Below are positions 17,341 through 24,832 of a stretch of 64,000 nt of DNA, in pieces (positions within the stretch are counted from its first letter, which is position 1; each line of letters begins with the position of its first letter). The DNA comes from an uncultured Actinomycetes bacterium (lineage in GTDB: Bacteria; Actinomycetota; Acidimicrobiia; Acidimicrobiales; Acidimicrobilacustridaceae). The translations under genes were made by a program, and so were the position numbers. The DNA lies in assembly GCA_937927725.1 (NCBI GenBank), contig CALBSE010000047.1, positions 46,085 through 110,084 on the forward strand, given 5' to 3'. The notes beneath the pieces were generated by a model that was given only the letters and a program-made list of their open reading frames with translations, did not search any database and was not told the origin of the DNA.

Positions 17341-17751
17341 CTAGGCCGTGAGTTCGGCGATGAGCTCGCGAACTCGGCGCTCGATGTCGTCTCGAATCGG
17401 CCGTACCGCTCTGATGCCTTGACCAGCGGGGTCGTCAAGATCCCAGTCGAGATAGCGAACACCGGGAAAGAACGGGCAGTTGTCCCCGCAACCCATGGTG
17501 ATGACCACATCGCAGCGTTCAACAACATCTGCATCGAGAATCTTTGGGTGCGCGCCGCGCTCGACGAGATCGATGCCGACCTCGTTCATCGCTTCGATGA
17601 CTGCGGGGTTGAGCGTGGTCGCCGGCGCACTTCCAGCGGAAAGCACCTCGATGCGATCGCCGGCGAGATGGTCAAGAAAGCCGGCAGCCATTTGCGACCG
17701 CCCTGCGTTATGCACGCAGACGAAGAGCACGGTGGGGTTCGGTGTTGTCAC
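17341..17751 (-). CDS. arsC: Arsenate reductase, low-molecular-weight phosphatase type
   Basis: Reduces arsenate to arsenite. 136 residues with the P-loop CVHNAGR (C-x5-R) near the N-terminus, which holds the nucleophilic Cys, and two more cysteines in MGCGDNCPFFPG. WDLDDPAGQ carries the general-acid Asp. The electron donor may be thioredoxin or mycothiol; actinobacteria use both forms and I cannot decide from the sequence. The GTG start overlaps the aquaporin stop by 4 bases, so it is the third gene of the cadI-aquaporin-arsC operon. Confidence 0.92.
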   Translation of the reverse strand: MTTPNPTVLFVCVHNAGRSQMAAGFLDHLAGDRIEVLSAGSAPATTLNPAVIEAMNEVGIDLVERGAHPKILDADVVERCDVVITMGCGDNCPFFPGVRYLDWDLDDPAGQGIRAVRPIRDDIERRVRELIAELTA

Positions 17752-18452
17752 TTGTCTTCCTCATGGTGCATGAGTAGTTCGTCGGCAAATTGGTCTGCAT
17801 CGGGGAACACAATGCGAATAGCGACGAGTGCAAGGGCCATCCCAACGAACTGGGCGATGATGAAGCCGGGCGCTGATTTGGGGGCGATGCCCGCGAATGA
17901 GTTTGAGAGTGAGCGACCAATGGTGATGGCCGGATTGGCGAAACTCGTCGACGAAGTGAAGAAGTAGGCCGCCGCGATGTAACCCGCAACGACGAATGGG
18001 GCGAGGGTCGATTTCCCCGATCGAACGACGCCGAAGATCACGAGTAGAAGTCCAAGCGTCGCCACGATTTCGCCGAGCCAGAGTCCGCCGCCCGTGCGTG
18101 TTTTGGTCGAGAGATTGATTGCAGCGAGGCCGAACATGAGATTCGCAACCATGACGCCAGCAACCATTCCGAGAATTTGAGAGGCGATGTAGGGCAGTAC
18201 CTCGCGTGTCGGGATTCCTTTGAACACACGGTCAGCAATCGTCACGACCGGGTTGAAGTGAGCACCGGAAACTGATCCGAATGCGGCGATGAGGGCAATA
18301 AGTGCACCTGCAGTTGCTGCGGTGTTGCACAGCAATTGAAGGGCGACGTTGTCGGTGAGATTTGTCGCCATGATGCCCGAACCAATCACCGTGGCGATGA
18401 GAAACGCGGAGCCGAGAAATTCGGCTGCGCACTTGCGGAGTAGCGGCGACAT
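17748..18452 (-). CDS. MIP-family aquaporin of the arsenic cluster (AqpS-like)
   Basis: Aquaglyceroporin-type channel, 234 residues. Six hydrophobic segments and the two half-helices: first motif HFNPVVT (NPV rather than NPA), second FANPAIT (NPA). The C-terminus is acidic (PDADQFADELLMHHEE). In Sinorhizobium meliloti an AqpS channel replaces the arsenite pump and lets arsenite made by ArsC leave the cell, and the same gene pairing is seen here. The ATG at 18452 overlaps the cadI stop as TGATG. An in-frame extension to 18515 would run into cadI and is unlikely. Confidence 0.85.
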   Translation of the reverse strand: MSPLLRKCAAEFLGSAFLIATVIGSGIMATNLTDNVALQLLCNTAATAGALIALIAAFGSVSGAHFNPVVTIADRVFKGIPTREVLPYIASQILGMVAGVMVANLMFGLAAINLSTKTRTGGGLWLGEIVATLGLLLVIFGVVRSGKSTLAPFVVAGYIAAAYFFTSSTSFANPAITIGRSLSNSFAGIAPKSAPGFIIAQFVGMALALVAIRIVFPDADQFADELLMHHEEDK

Positions 18453-18913
18453 CAACAACAACCGGGCTTTGAGGTGAGTGAAACAGATTCGACTACGGGA
18501 GTAGTGGCGCAGCACACGTCGCCTCCATCAACCGGGGCGGTTCCGAACGCAACTGAATCAGAGAGCACGGTATAGACCTCCCACCGAGCATCGTCGGGGT
18601 CACGAACCCAAACCTTGTCCTGCACGGCATAACAGCAGGTCGTTTGTTCCTCAACGTCGGTGGCGAAGCCAATTGCATCGAATCGTTGCGTTGCTTCGGT
18701 GACCTCGTCCGTGGACTCAACCTCAATGCCGAGGTGGTTAAGTCGTTGATCCACGCTGTTCTCGATAAGGACGAGCTTGAGGGGCGGATCGGCGATGGCG
18801 AAATTCGCGTAGCCCTCTCGAACCTTTGCTGGTTGGGTGTTGAACATCTTCGAATAGAACGCGATCGCTTCGTTGATGTCGGTCACGTTGAGTGCAAGTT
18901 GGACTCTCGACAT
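18452..18913 (-). CDS. cadI: ArsI/CadI family metalloenzyme
   Basis: 153-residue vicinal-oxygen-chelate protein starting MSRVQLALNV, as in mycobacterial CadI. Relatives called ArsI break the C-As bond of trivalent organoarsenicals with Fe(II) and oxygen. Candidate metal ligands are Gln5, His60 (NHLG) and Glu112 (WEVYTVL); the substrate-binding vicinal cysteines are C93 and C94 (TTCCYAVQD). Two further CC pairs lie near the C-terminus (DVCC and the final PGCC). First gene of the operon transcribed away from arsR. The ATG at 18913 is preferred to an upstream in-frame start at 18991 that would run across the operator. Confidence 0.88.
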   Translation of the reverse strand: MSRVQLALNVTDINEAIAFYSKMFNTQPAKVREGYANFAIADPPLKLVLIENSVDQRLNHLGIEVESTDEVTEATQRFDAIGFATDVEEQTTCCYAVQDKVWVRDPDDARWEVYTVLSDSVAFGTAPVDGGDVCCATTPVVESVSLTSKPGCC

Positions 18914-18974
18914 TGGGTTCCTCGATTTTGGATGATCGTCGTATTGATATTCGTCGATGCGTACTATCGTAAGG

Positions 18975-18994
18975 ATATTGATAGTTGTCAATAT
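18975..18994. promoter_or_regulatory. ArsR operator
   Basis: A perfect inverted repeat ATATTGA-N6-TCAATAT lies in the 101-base divergent gap between cadI and arsR, 20 bases before the arsR ATG. This is the usual shape and AT-rich sequence of ArsR/SmtB operators. A related half-site (ATTGATAT) lies about 30 bases to the left, near 18943-18950. Binding of ArsR here would repress both directions until As(III) or a similar ligand is bound. Confidence 0.8.
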
Positions 18995-19014
18995 TTATTT
19001 TGAGGTGGTGTGGC

Positions 19015-19359
19015 ATGTCAGCGAAAAATCTGAAAACCAAACCTGTGACAAAAGTGTGTTGTGGAACGGCTCGCGATGTTCCATTGAGCGAACGCGACGC
19101 CGATGAACTTGCTGCCGTGTTTGCAGCACTGTCTGATCCCGTGCGGCTTCGACTTCTCTCGATTATCAGTTCGGCCCCAGACGGAGAAGTCTGCGCCTGC
19201 GATCTCGTCACTCCGATTGGAAAATCACAGCCCACCGTGAGCCATCACTTGAAGATCCTGTTCGAGGCTGGTTTGGTGGAACGAGAGAAGCGTGGGGTCT
19301 GGGTTTGGTATCGCTCGGTGCCATCTGGACTCGATGCGGTTGCCGCTCGGTTGCGTTGA
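19015..19359 (+). CDS. arsR: ArsR/SmtB family metalloid-responsive repressor
   Basis: 114-residue winged-helix repressor. The recognition helix region is KSQPTVSHHLKILFEAGLVE, followed by the wing KRGVWVWYRS. Candidate As(III) ligands are C15 and C16 near the N-terminus and C60/C62 in EVCACDL, resembling the Corynebacterium ArsR arrangement that uses an N-terminal Cys pair plus one further Cys. The ATG at 19015 follows a GAGGTGG ribosome site. An in-frame TTG at 18985 would lie inside the operator. It faces the cadI operon across the inverted repeat. Confidence 0.93.
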   Translation: MSAKNLKTKPVTKVCCGTARDVPLSERDADELAAVFAALSDPVRLRLLSIISSAPDGEVCACDLVTPIGKSQPTVSHHLKILFEAGLVEREKRGVWVWYRSVPSGLDAVAARLR

Positions 19360-19385
19360 ATGGCTGAACGAGGATTTTCCCCCTC

Positions 19386-19407
19386 GTTCACCTCCCGTAC
19401 ACCTAAT
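19386..19407 (+). promoter_or_regulatory. PHO-box-like direct repeat upstream of pstS
   Basis: Two tandem 11-base units, GTTCACCTCCC and GTACACCTAAT, about 90 bases before the pstS start. They match the 11-base spaced GTTCACC-type direct repeats bound by actinobacterial PhoP/RegX3 regulators. The regulator encoded at 26108-26824 in the same locus is the likely binder. Only two units are seen, and the second is a weaker match. Confidence 0.65.
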
Positions 19408-19496
19408 GGGTGAGATTTGGACACTTTGCGTCCTTACCTTTGCGCTCGCAAGCTCAAATGAGCCTGCGGTTACCATCTGTTACAGGGAGAATCACC

Positions 19497-20576
19497 TTGC
19501 GTTCATCTAAGCGGAGCCTTGCATGGCTCCTGGCCATCCTGGTCGCTGTCGGTCTCGTCGCCGGCGCTTGCGGCAAGAGTTCCTCAAATTCGTCGTCCAC
19601 GACCACAAGTGCAGCGTCGAAGTTTGACTACAAGTCCCTTACGGGAACCCTCAACGGCTCGGGCGCAACATTCCCCAAGGCGTTCTACGAAGAGACGATC
19701 GCCGGATTCAAGAAGGTCGCTTCTGGCGTCACCGTGAACTACAACGCAGTCGGTTCGGGTCAGGGCAAGAAGGATCTCGCCGCTGGCACCTCTGATTGGG
19801 CTGGCTCTGACAGCCTTGTGAGCGATGCAGACAAGGCCACGTTCAAGGGCCCGTTCCTCTACTTCCCGACGGTTGCCGCTCCCATCACGGTGTCGTACAA
19901 CCTTTCGGGCGTGAAGAGCATCAACCTCTCGGCCTCGACCCTCGCTCAGATCTTCGTGGGCAAGATCACCACCTGGAACGATCCGGCTATCGCCGCTGAC
20001 AACTCCGGTGTGACGCTTCCGAGCACCAAGATCACGGTTGCAGTTCGTTCTGACGGTTCAGGCACCACGTCGAACTTCTCGAAGTTCCTCGCCGCTGCTG
20101 CACCCACTGATTTCACCATCGCTGCTGGCGACACCGTCGCATGGCCTGCCGCTCAGGCTGCCAAGGGCAACGCTGGCGTGGCTCAGATCATTAAGGACAC
20201 CCCCGGAGCAATCGGTTACGTCGATCTTTCCGACGCCAAGGCAACTGGCCTGTCATTTGCTTCAATCAAGAACAAGGACGGCAAGTTCGTTGCTCCGACG
20301 CTTGATGGTGCGACGGCAGCTCTCGCCAACGCAACGGTCAAGGATGACCTGACCTATTCGGCACTCAACACCGCTGGTGCAGAGGCCTACCCGATCACCG
20401 CTGGAACCTACGTCCTCGTCTACACGACGCCGGCGTCGAACGCTTCAGCAATCAAGGGATGGCTTACCTACCTTCTCACCGATGGTCAGACGCAGGCGAA
20501 GGATGTTGACTTTGCTCCGCTTCCGACCGCTCTTCGTGACAAGGCACTTGCACAGATCACCCAGATTCAGGGCTAG
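19497..20576 (+). CDS. pstS: Phosphate ABC transporter substrate-binding lipoprotein
   Basis: Extracellular phosphate-binding protein, 359 residues from a TTG at 19497 that has an AGGGAGA ribosome site 6 bases ahead. The lipoprotein signal ends VAGAC, then comes a Ser/Thr/Asn-rich linker. Phosphate-site motifs are LNGSGATFPKAFYEE, AVGSGQGKKDL, AGSDS and RSDGSGTTSNFSKFL. First gene of the pst-pho locus, under a PHO-box-like repeat. It is separated from pstC by 9 bases and a strong hairpin, which could let pstS be expressed above the membrane components. Confidence 0.96.
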   Translation: MRSSKRSLAWLLAILVAVGLVAGACGKSSSNSSSTTTSAASKFDYKSLTGTLNGSGATFPKAFYEETIAGFKKVASGVTVNYNAVGSGQGKKDLAAGTSDWAGSDSLVSDADKATFKGPFLYFPTVAAPITVSYNLSGVKSINLSASTLAQIFVGKITTWNDPAIAADNSGVTLPSTKITVAVRSDGSGTTSNFSKFLAAAAPTDFTIAAGDTVAWPAAQAAKGNAGVAQIIKDTPGAIGYVDLSDAKATGLSFASIKNKDGKFVAPTLDGATAALANATVKDDLTYSALNTAGAEAYPITAGTYVLVYTTPASNASAIKGWLTYLLTDGQTQAKDVDFAPLPTALRDKALAQITQIQG

Positions 20577-20585
20577 TTCCTTCAC

Positions 20586-21578
20586 GTGACTCTGCTTACA
20601 CATGACGACAGCGTCGCCCCCGCAGGTGGGGGCGACGCTTCGTCGTTGCTCGAACCAACATCAGGACGCCGGGGTGACTCGGCCTTCAAGGTCGTTGCTC
20701 TTGGCGCCGGCCTGGTAGTTCTTGCAATCCTCGGATTGATTGCCTACTCCACGACAAAAGAGGCCTGGCCTGCGTTCAAACAGGAAGGTCTTGGGTTCGT
20801 TACATCGAGCACTTGGATTCCCGCGGAGAACAAGTTCGGTGCCCTTGCGTTTATTTACGGCACGGTTCTCTCATCGTTTATTGCACTCGTATTGGCGGTG
20901 CCTGTCAGTCTTGGTATCGCGTTATACGCGAACGAAGCCGCTCCACGCCGGCTTCGTAAGCCGATCGTTTACGTCATGGATCTCTTGGCTGCGATCCCAT
21001 CGGTGGTCTACGGACTCTGGGGCATCATCGTGCTCGCCCCCGCGATCCAGCCTGTTTACAAGTCAATTAGTGGGGCAGTCGGGGGCGTTCCGGTTCTCGG
21101 ATGGTTCTTCAATGGTCAAAGTGGCCGGAGCTACATGACCGCCGGAATCATCCTGGCAATCATGATTACCCCAATCATCACCTCTCTCAGTCGTGAAGTC
21201 ATTGCGACGGTTCCGTCTGCTCAGCGAGAAGCTGCCTACGGAATGGGCGCTACTCGTTGGGAAATGATCCGCGCGGCAGTGCTGCCGTGGAGTCGCGGTG
21301 GCATCGTCGGCTCAGTGATGCTCGGTCTTGGTCGAGCAATGGGCGAAACAATCGCGGTTGCTCTTGTCATCGGCTCCCAAGCGAAAATCACGACCCACCT
21401 TTTTGATGCTGGCGACTCGATGGCCGCGGTCATTGTGAACCAATTCGGTGAGGCATCAGGTACGCATCGAGCTGCATTGATTGGGCTGGGTGTCGTGCTG
21501 TTTGGTGTCACGATCATCGTGAATGTTTCTGCCCGCGGCATCGTGAGCCGATTCGATCGCCGTAGTCAGGGGGCATGA
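20586..21578 (+). CDS. pstC: Phosphate ABC transporter permease PstC
   Basis: 330-residue inner-membrane permease with a hydrophilic N-terminus of about 30 residues and six or more hydrophobic segments. The permease coupling (EAA) loop reads REAAYGMGATRWEMIRAAVLP. Other family segments are DLLAAIPSVVYGLWG and GRAMGETIAVALVIG. The start is GTG at 20586. The first 18 codons include a 12-bp perfect hairpin, so a later start cannot be excluded. It pairs with PstA and PstB, and its stop is one base before the pstA ATG. Confidence 0.95.
   Translation: MTLLTHDDSVAPAGGGDASSLLEPTSGRRGDSAFKVVALGAGLVVLAILGLIAYSTTKEAWPAFKQEGLGFVTSSTWIPAENKFGALAFIYGTVLSSFIALVLAVPVSLGIALYANEAAPRRLRKPIVYVMDLLAAIPSVVYGLWGIIVLAPAIQPVYKSISGAVGGVPVLGWFFNGQSGRSYMTAGIILAIMITPIITSLSREVIATVPSAQREAAYGMGATRWEMIRAAVLPWSRGGIVGSVMLGLGRAMGETIAVALVIGSQAKITTHLFDAGDSMAAVIVNQFGEASGTHRAALIGLGVVLFGVTIIVNVSARGIVSRFDRRSQGA
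20610..20639 (+). promoter_or_regulatory. Strong hairpin at the pstS-pstC junction
   Basis: AGCGTCGCCCCC (20610-20621) pairs perfectly with GGGGGCGACGCT (20628-20639) around a 6-base loop GCAGGT. It begins 33 bases after the pstS stop and lies inside the first codons of pstC. No U-tract follows. It could protect the pstS mRNA 3' end, attenuate transcription into pstCAB, or limit pstC translation. The structure is seen; the role is inferred. Confidence 0.6.
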
Positions 21579-21579
21579 A

Positions 21580-22479
21580 ATGGCTGATGTGATGTCTCCA
21601 GATGTTGATCGCCTGCTCCTTGATGCGACCACCAGTCGATCACGTCGAATCAAGAATCGACTTGCATCGATTTGGATGATTGGCGCACTCGTCGTCGCGG
21701 TAGTCCCACTGGCGCTTGTCATTGGTTACGTCCTGTTTAAAGGCATCGGCCAACTTTCACTCGCGTGGTTCACCGAAGACCTTCCAACGATTACGCGCAA
21801 AGCCGGCGGCGGAATGGGTCCTGCCATTGTCGGCACATTGCTCATCACGCTTGTCGCAGCACTCATGGCGATTCCGTTGGGCATTCTTGGTGCGATCTAT
21901 CTTCATGAATACGGCGGCAAAGGTCGAACCGCCCGCTTAATTCGATTCATGGCCGACGTCATGACTGGTGTTCCATCGATCGTGATGGGCCTGTTCGTCT
22001 ACACCGTTTGGACGCTTACCTTTGGCCTGAATGGCTTCGGAGGTTCATTAGCTCTTGGCTGTCTGATGCTTCCGATCATCATTCGCACGACCGAAGAAAT
22101 GCTCCGACTTGTTCCTGACGAACTTCGGCAGGCGAGCTATGCCCTCGGAAATCGAAAGTGGCGCACCATCATGACGGTTGTGCTTCCCGCCGCTTTCGGT
22201 GGCATCACCTCTGGGGTCATGATCGCCATTGCTCGTGCCGCTGGTGAAACTGCACCGTTGGTCTTCACAATCGGTGCAGCCAGGAACCTCAACCTGAACA
22301 TTTTCGACGGTCCGATGACAGCGCTCTCGGTGCAAATTTTTGGGAATGCCCAGACGCCCTTTGAAGCGGCGCAAGCCCGAGCTTGGGGCGCTGCCCTCAC
22401 ACTCGTCGCCATTGTTTTTGCCATGACCATTCTCGCCCGCGTTGTGTCGTCGAGGGTTGCCCGACGACACGCCGCCTGA
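21580..22479 (+). CDS. pstA: Phosphate ABC transporter permease PstA
   Basis: Second permease of the phosphate importer, 299 residues with six hydrophobic segments. Family motifs: FMADVMTGVPSIVMGLFVYT, the coupling loop RQASYALGNRKWRTIMTVVLP, and ARAAGETAPLVFTIG. Starts with ATG one base after the pstC stop and is followed by pstB after 18 bases. It forms the channel with PstC. Confidence 0.95.
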   Translation: MADVMSPDVDRLLLDATTSRSRRIKNRLASIWMIGALVVAVVPLALVIGYVLFKGIGQLSLAWFTEDLPTITRKAGGGMGPAIVGTLLITLVAALMAIPLGILGAIYLHEYGGKGRTARLIRFMADVMTGVPSIVMGLFVYTVWTLTFGLNGFGGSLALGCLMLPIIIRTTEEMLRLVPDELRQASYALGNRKWRTIMTVVLPAAFGGITSGVMIAIARAAGETAPLVFTIGAARNLNLNIFDGPMTALSVQIFGNAQTPFEAAQARAWGAALTLVAIVFAMTILARVVSSRVARRHAA

Positions 22480-22497
22480 TCGCAATAGCCTCCTGAC

Positions 22498-23385
22498 GTG
22501 ACTGAAACCCACGGCTCCGACGCAGAGGACTCCTCAATGTCTCCTGAACTTGCTGCATCAACCGATGACCTCGCAGCGCAAGCAACGTCCCCAGAATCGA
22601 AAGCGCCCAACGTGGTGTTCGATGTTCGCGATCTTGACGTGTACTACGGCGAGTTCCGTGCGGTTCGTAATGTCAATCTTGAAGTGCACCAGCACGAAAT
22701 CACCGCGTTCATCGGGCCATCCGGTTGCGGAAAGTCGACGGTGCTTCGTTGCTTTGATCGCATGAACGATCTCATTGAATCTGCTCGGGTTGACGGCAAA
22801 ATTCTTTACCACGGAATTGATCTTTACGATCCCCGCATCGACCCCGTTGAAGTTCGTAAGCGAATCGGAATGGTGTTTCAGAAACCAAATCCGTTCCCCA
22901 AATCGATCTACGACAACATCGCCTTCGGACCACGCCTTGCTGGCACGAAGGGCAACCTTGACGACGTCGTTGAACACGCCTTGCGTCGGGCTGCGCTCTG
23001 GGACGAAGTGAAAGATCGTTTGAAAAAGTCGGCCATGGGACTCTCTGGCGGACAGCAGCAACGTCTCTGTATCGCTCGCGCTATCGCCGTTGAGCCTGAA
23101 GTCATCCTTATGGACGAACCGTGTTCTGCTCTCGACCCAATCGCAACTGCTCGTATCGAAGACCTGATGCAGGAACTCAAGTCTGACTACACGATCCTCA
23201 TCGTGACCCACAACATGCAGCAAGCTGCTCGCGTAAGCGATCGCACCGCGTTCTTTACGACCGAGGTGAATTCCGAGAGCGATACGCGCACGGGAGTTCT
23301 GGTCGAATTCGACTCAACCGACAAGATTTTCTCCGCACCATCAGATGAGCGCACGGAGAATTACGTCACCGGACGCTTCGGCTGA
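22498..23385 (+). CDS. pstB: Phosphate ABC transporter ATP-binding protein
   Basis: ATPase of the phosphate importer, 295 residues. Walker A GPSGCGKST near residues 74-82, Q-loop MVFQKPNPFPKSIYDN, signature LSGGQQQRLCIARA and Walker B VILMDEPCSALD. An acidic extension of about 35 residues precedes the ABC domain, so the true start could be the internal ATG of SSMSPELAAS. GTG at 22498 is kept because it gives a compact gene spacing. Followed by two phoU genes. Confidence 0.96.
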   Translation: MTETHGSDAEDSSMSPELAASTDDLAAQATSPESKAPNVVFDVRDLDVYYGEFRAVRNVNLEVHQHEITAFIGPSGCGKSTVLRCFDRMNDLIESARVDGKILYHGIDLYDPRIDPVEVRKRIGMVFQKPNPFPKSIYDNIAFGPRLAGTKGNLDDVVEHALRRAALWDEVKDRLKKSAMGLSGGQQQRLCIARAIAVEPEVILMDEPCSALDPIATARIEDLMQELKSDYTILIVTHNMQQAARVSDRTAFFTTEVNSESDTRTGVLVEFDSTDKIFSAPSDERTENYVTGRFG

Positions 23386-23395
23386 GGTGGAACGC

Positions 23396-24052
23396 GTGCG
23401 CCAGCAGTACACGTCCGAACTTGAACAATTGGCCCTTCAGGTCGAACTGATGGGTGTTCTTGTCGACGAAAATCTTGAGCGCATGCGCACGGTTCTCAAC
23501 TCCGGGAACCTAAGTGTTGCCGAAGAAGCGATTCGCACTGACGACCGAATCGATGCAATGAACGTCTCGCTCATGGAACGTTCCTACGAGCTCCTTCGTC
23601 GCGAAGCCCCAGTCGCTTCGGATCTCCGCCTTATCGTTTCAGTGCTCCGAGTCACTGCTGAACTCGAACGTATCGGCGACCTTGCCTTACGCATCGCCAA
23701 ATTGGCTCCCGAACACGAACTTCTCACTCGAGTTCCAACGGCATTCGACATCCTTGAAACCCTTGCCGGCCATGCGGTGAGCCAGTACCGCGACGCATTG
23801 CGGGCATGGTCGACCCTTGATCTCGCTCTTGCCGAACAGGTCGCATCCGAGCCCCAGGTTGCCCTTGCTTCCCGTCATCTTGTTGAAGCGCTGCTTGCCT
23901 ACGAAGGTCCCGACGCAGTCGTCGTCGCACTCCGTACGATGGTCGCAGGTCAAGCACTTGATCGGATCGCCGATCATTCCGCTGTGCTTGGCGCTCGGGT
24001 TCGTTATCTCATTACCGGCGATCCTGATCATCTCGCGGCGGAAGTCCGTTGA
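23396..24052 (+). CDS. phoU: PhoU-like phosphate signalling protein, first copy
   Basis: 218-residue all-helical protein with two PhoU repeats. The conserved SDLRLIVSVLRVTAELERIGD segment and its C-terminal counterpart ALDRIADHSAVLG carry the metal-binding acidic/aromatic pattern. I chose GTG at 23396 because GAGGTGG lies 5 bases ahead and the N-terminus RQQYTSELEQLALQ then aligns with the usual start of PhoU. An in-frame ATG at 23345 would overlap pstB by 41 bases. PhoU links the transporter to the SenX3-type kinase and keeps the Pho response off when phosphate is plentiful. Confidence 0.9.
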   Translation: MRQQYTSELEQLALQVELMGVLVDENLERMRTVLNSGNLSVAEEAIRTDDRIDAMNVSLMERSYELLRREAPVASDLRLIVSVLRVTAELERIGDLALRIAKLAPEHELLTRVPTAFDILETLAGHAVSQYRDALRAWSTLDLALAEQVASEPQVALASRHLVEALLAYEGPDAVVVALRTMVAGQALDRIADHSAVLGARVRYLITGDPDHLAAEVR

Positions 24053-24085
24053 GAGCGTCAGACGGAAGTTACGACAGGAGTCACC

Positions 24086-24832
24086 ATGCCTGAACAGCGT
24101 AAAACGTTCCATCAGGAACTTGACGAGATCCGAGATGATGTTGTTCGTCTGGGAGCGCTCGTTGGCGAACTCATTCCACGTGGCACCGAGGTCTTACTCA
24201 CCAACGACATGCACGGCGCGCAGCTCGTCATTGAATCCGACGACGAACTTGACGACCTGTCTCTTCGAATTGAAGAGCAGTGTTATCACGTGCTTGCTCT
24301 TCAGCAGCCAATGGCATCTGATCTTCGCTCGATCGTGACTGGTCTGTGGCTCACTGGCGAACTTGAGCGCTCTGGTGACCTCATGGTCAATGTCGCGAAG
24401 GGTGCTCGTCGTATCTACGGCGTCACCCTCGACCCCAAACTGCGCGGTCTGATCGAGCGAATGAGTGAGGAAGCATCTCGCCTCATGAAGTTGGCGCTCG
24501 ACGCCTACGCGGAGCGCAACGCGAGCTTGGGTGTTGCGATCGATGACATCGACGATGCACTCGACACGTTGCATGGGGACTACATCGAAGCGATCTTCGA
24601 ATCCCATGCAACGCACGACATCGGTTTGCAGGCATCAGTGCAGCTGGCGCTTATTGGCCGTTATTACGAGCGGATTGGCGATCACGCGGTGAATATTGGC
24701 CAGCGCGTCCAGTACATGGTCACCGGTTGGCTCCCCGAGCAGACGGGTGCAGCCCGTCTCGTTGCGCGTCGTTCGTTGGCCGCAGAAATCGGCGCAGAGG
24801 TTCCTCGCCAGGAGATTGAAACCGGCCAATGA
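24086..24832 (+). CDS. phoU: PhoU-like phosphate signalling protein, second copy
   Basis: 248 residues with the family start RKTFHQELDEIRDDVVRLG, then SDLRSIVTGLWLTGELERSGD and ALIGRYYERIGDHAVNIGQRV. It is clearly diverged from the copy just upstream. The C-terminus has a basic tail of about 25 residues. An ATG preceded by CAGGAG starts it 33 bases after the first copy. Its end overlaps senX3 by 4 bases, so this copy is translationally coupled to the kinase and may be the one that partners with it. Confidence 0.93.
   Translation: MPEQRKTFHQELDEIRDDVVRLGALVGELIPRGTEVLLTNDMHGAQLVIESDDELDDLSLRIEEQCYHVLALQQPMASDLRSIVTGLWLTGELERSGDLMVNVAKGARRIYGVTLDPKLRGLIERMSEEASRLMKLALDAYAERNASLGVAIDDIDDALDTLHGDYIEAIFESHATHDIGLQASVQLALIGRYYERIGDHAVNIGQRVQYMVTGWLPEQTGAARLVARRSLAAEIGAEVPRQEIETGQ

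Noticed and set aside
22558..23223. 221-codon open frame on the minus strand inside pstB
   Set aside because: Antisense shadow of an unambiguous ABC ATPase.
23345..23395. Earlier ATG for the first phoU
   Set aside because: Overlaps pstB by 41 bases, has no ribosome site and adds residues ahead of the usual PhoU N-terminus; the GTG at 23396 has a GAGGTGG site.
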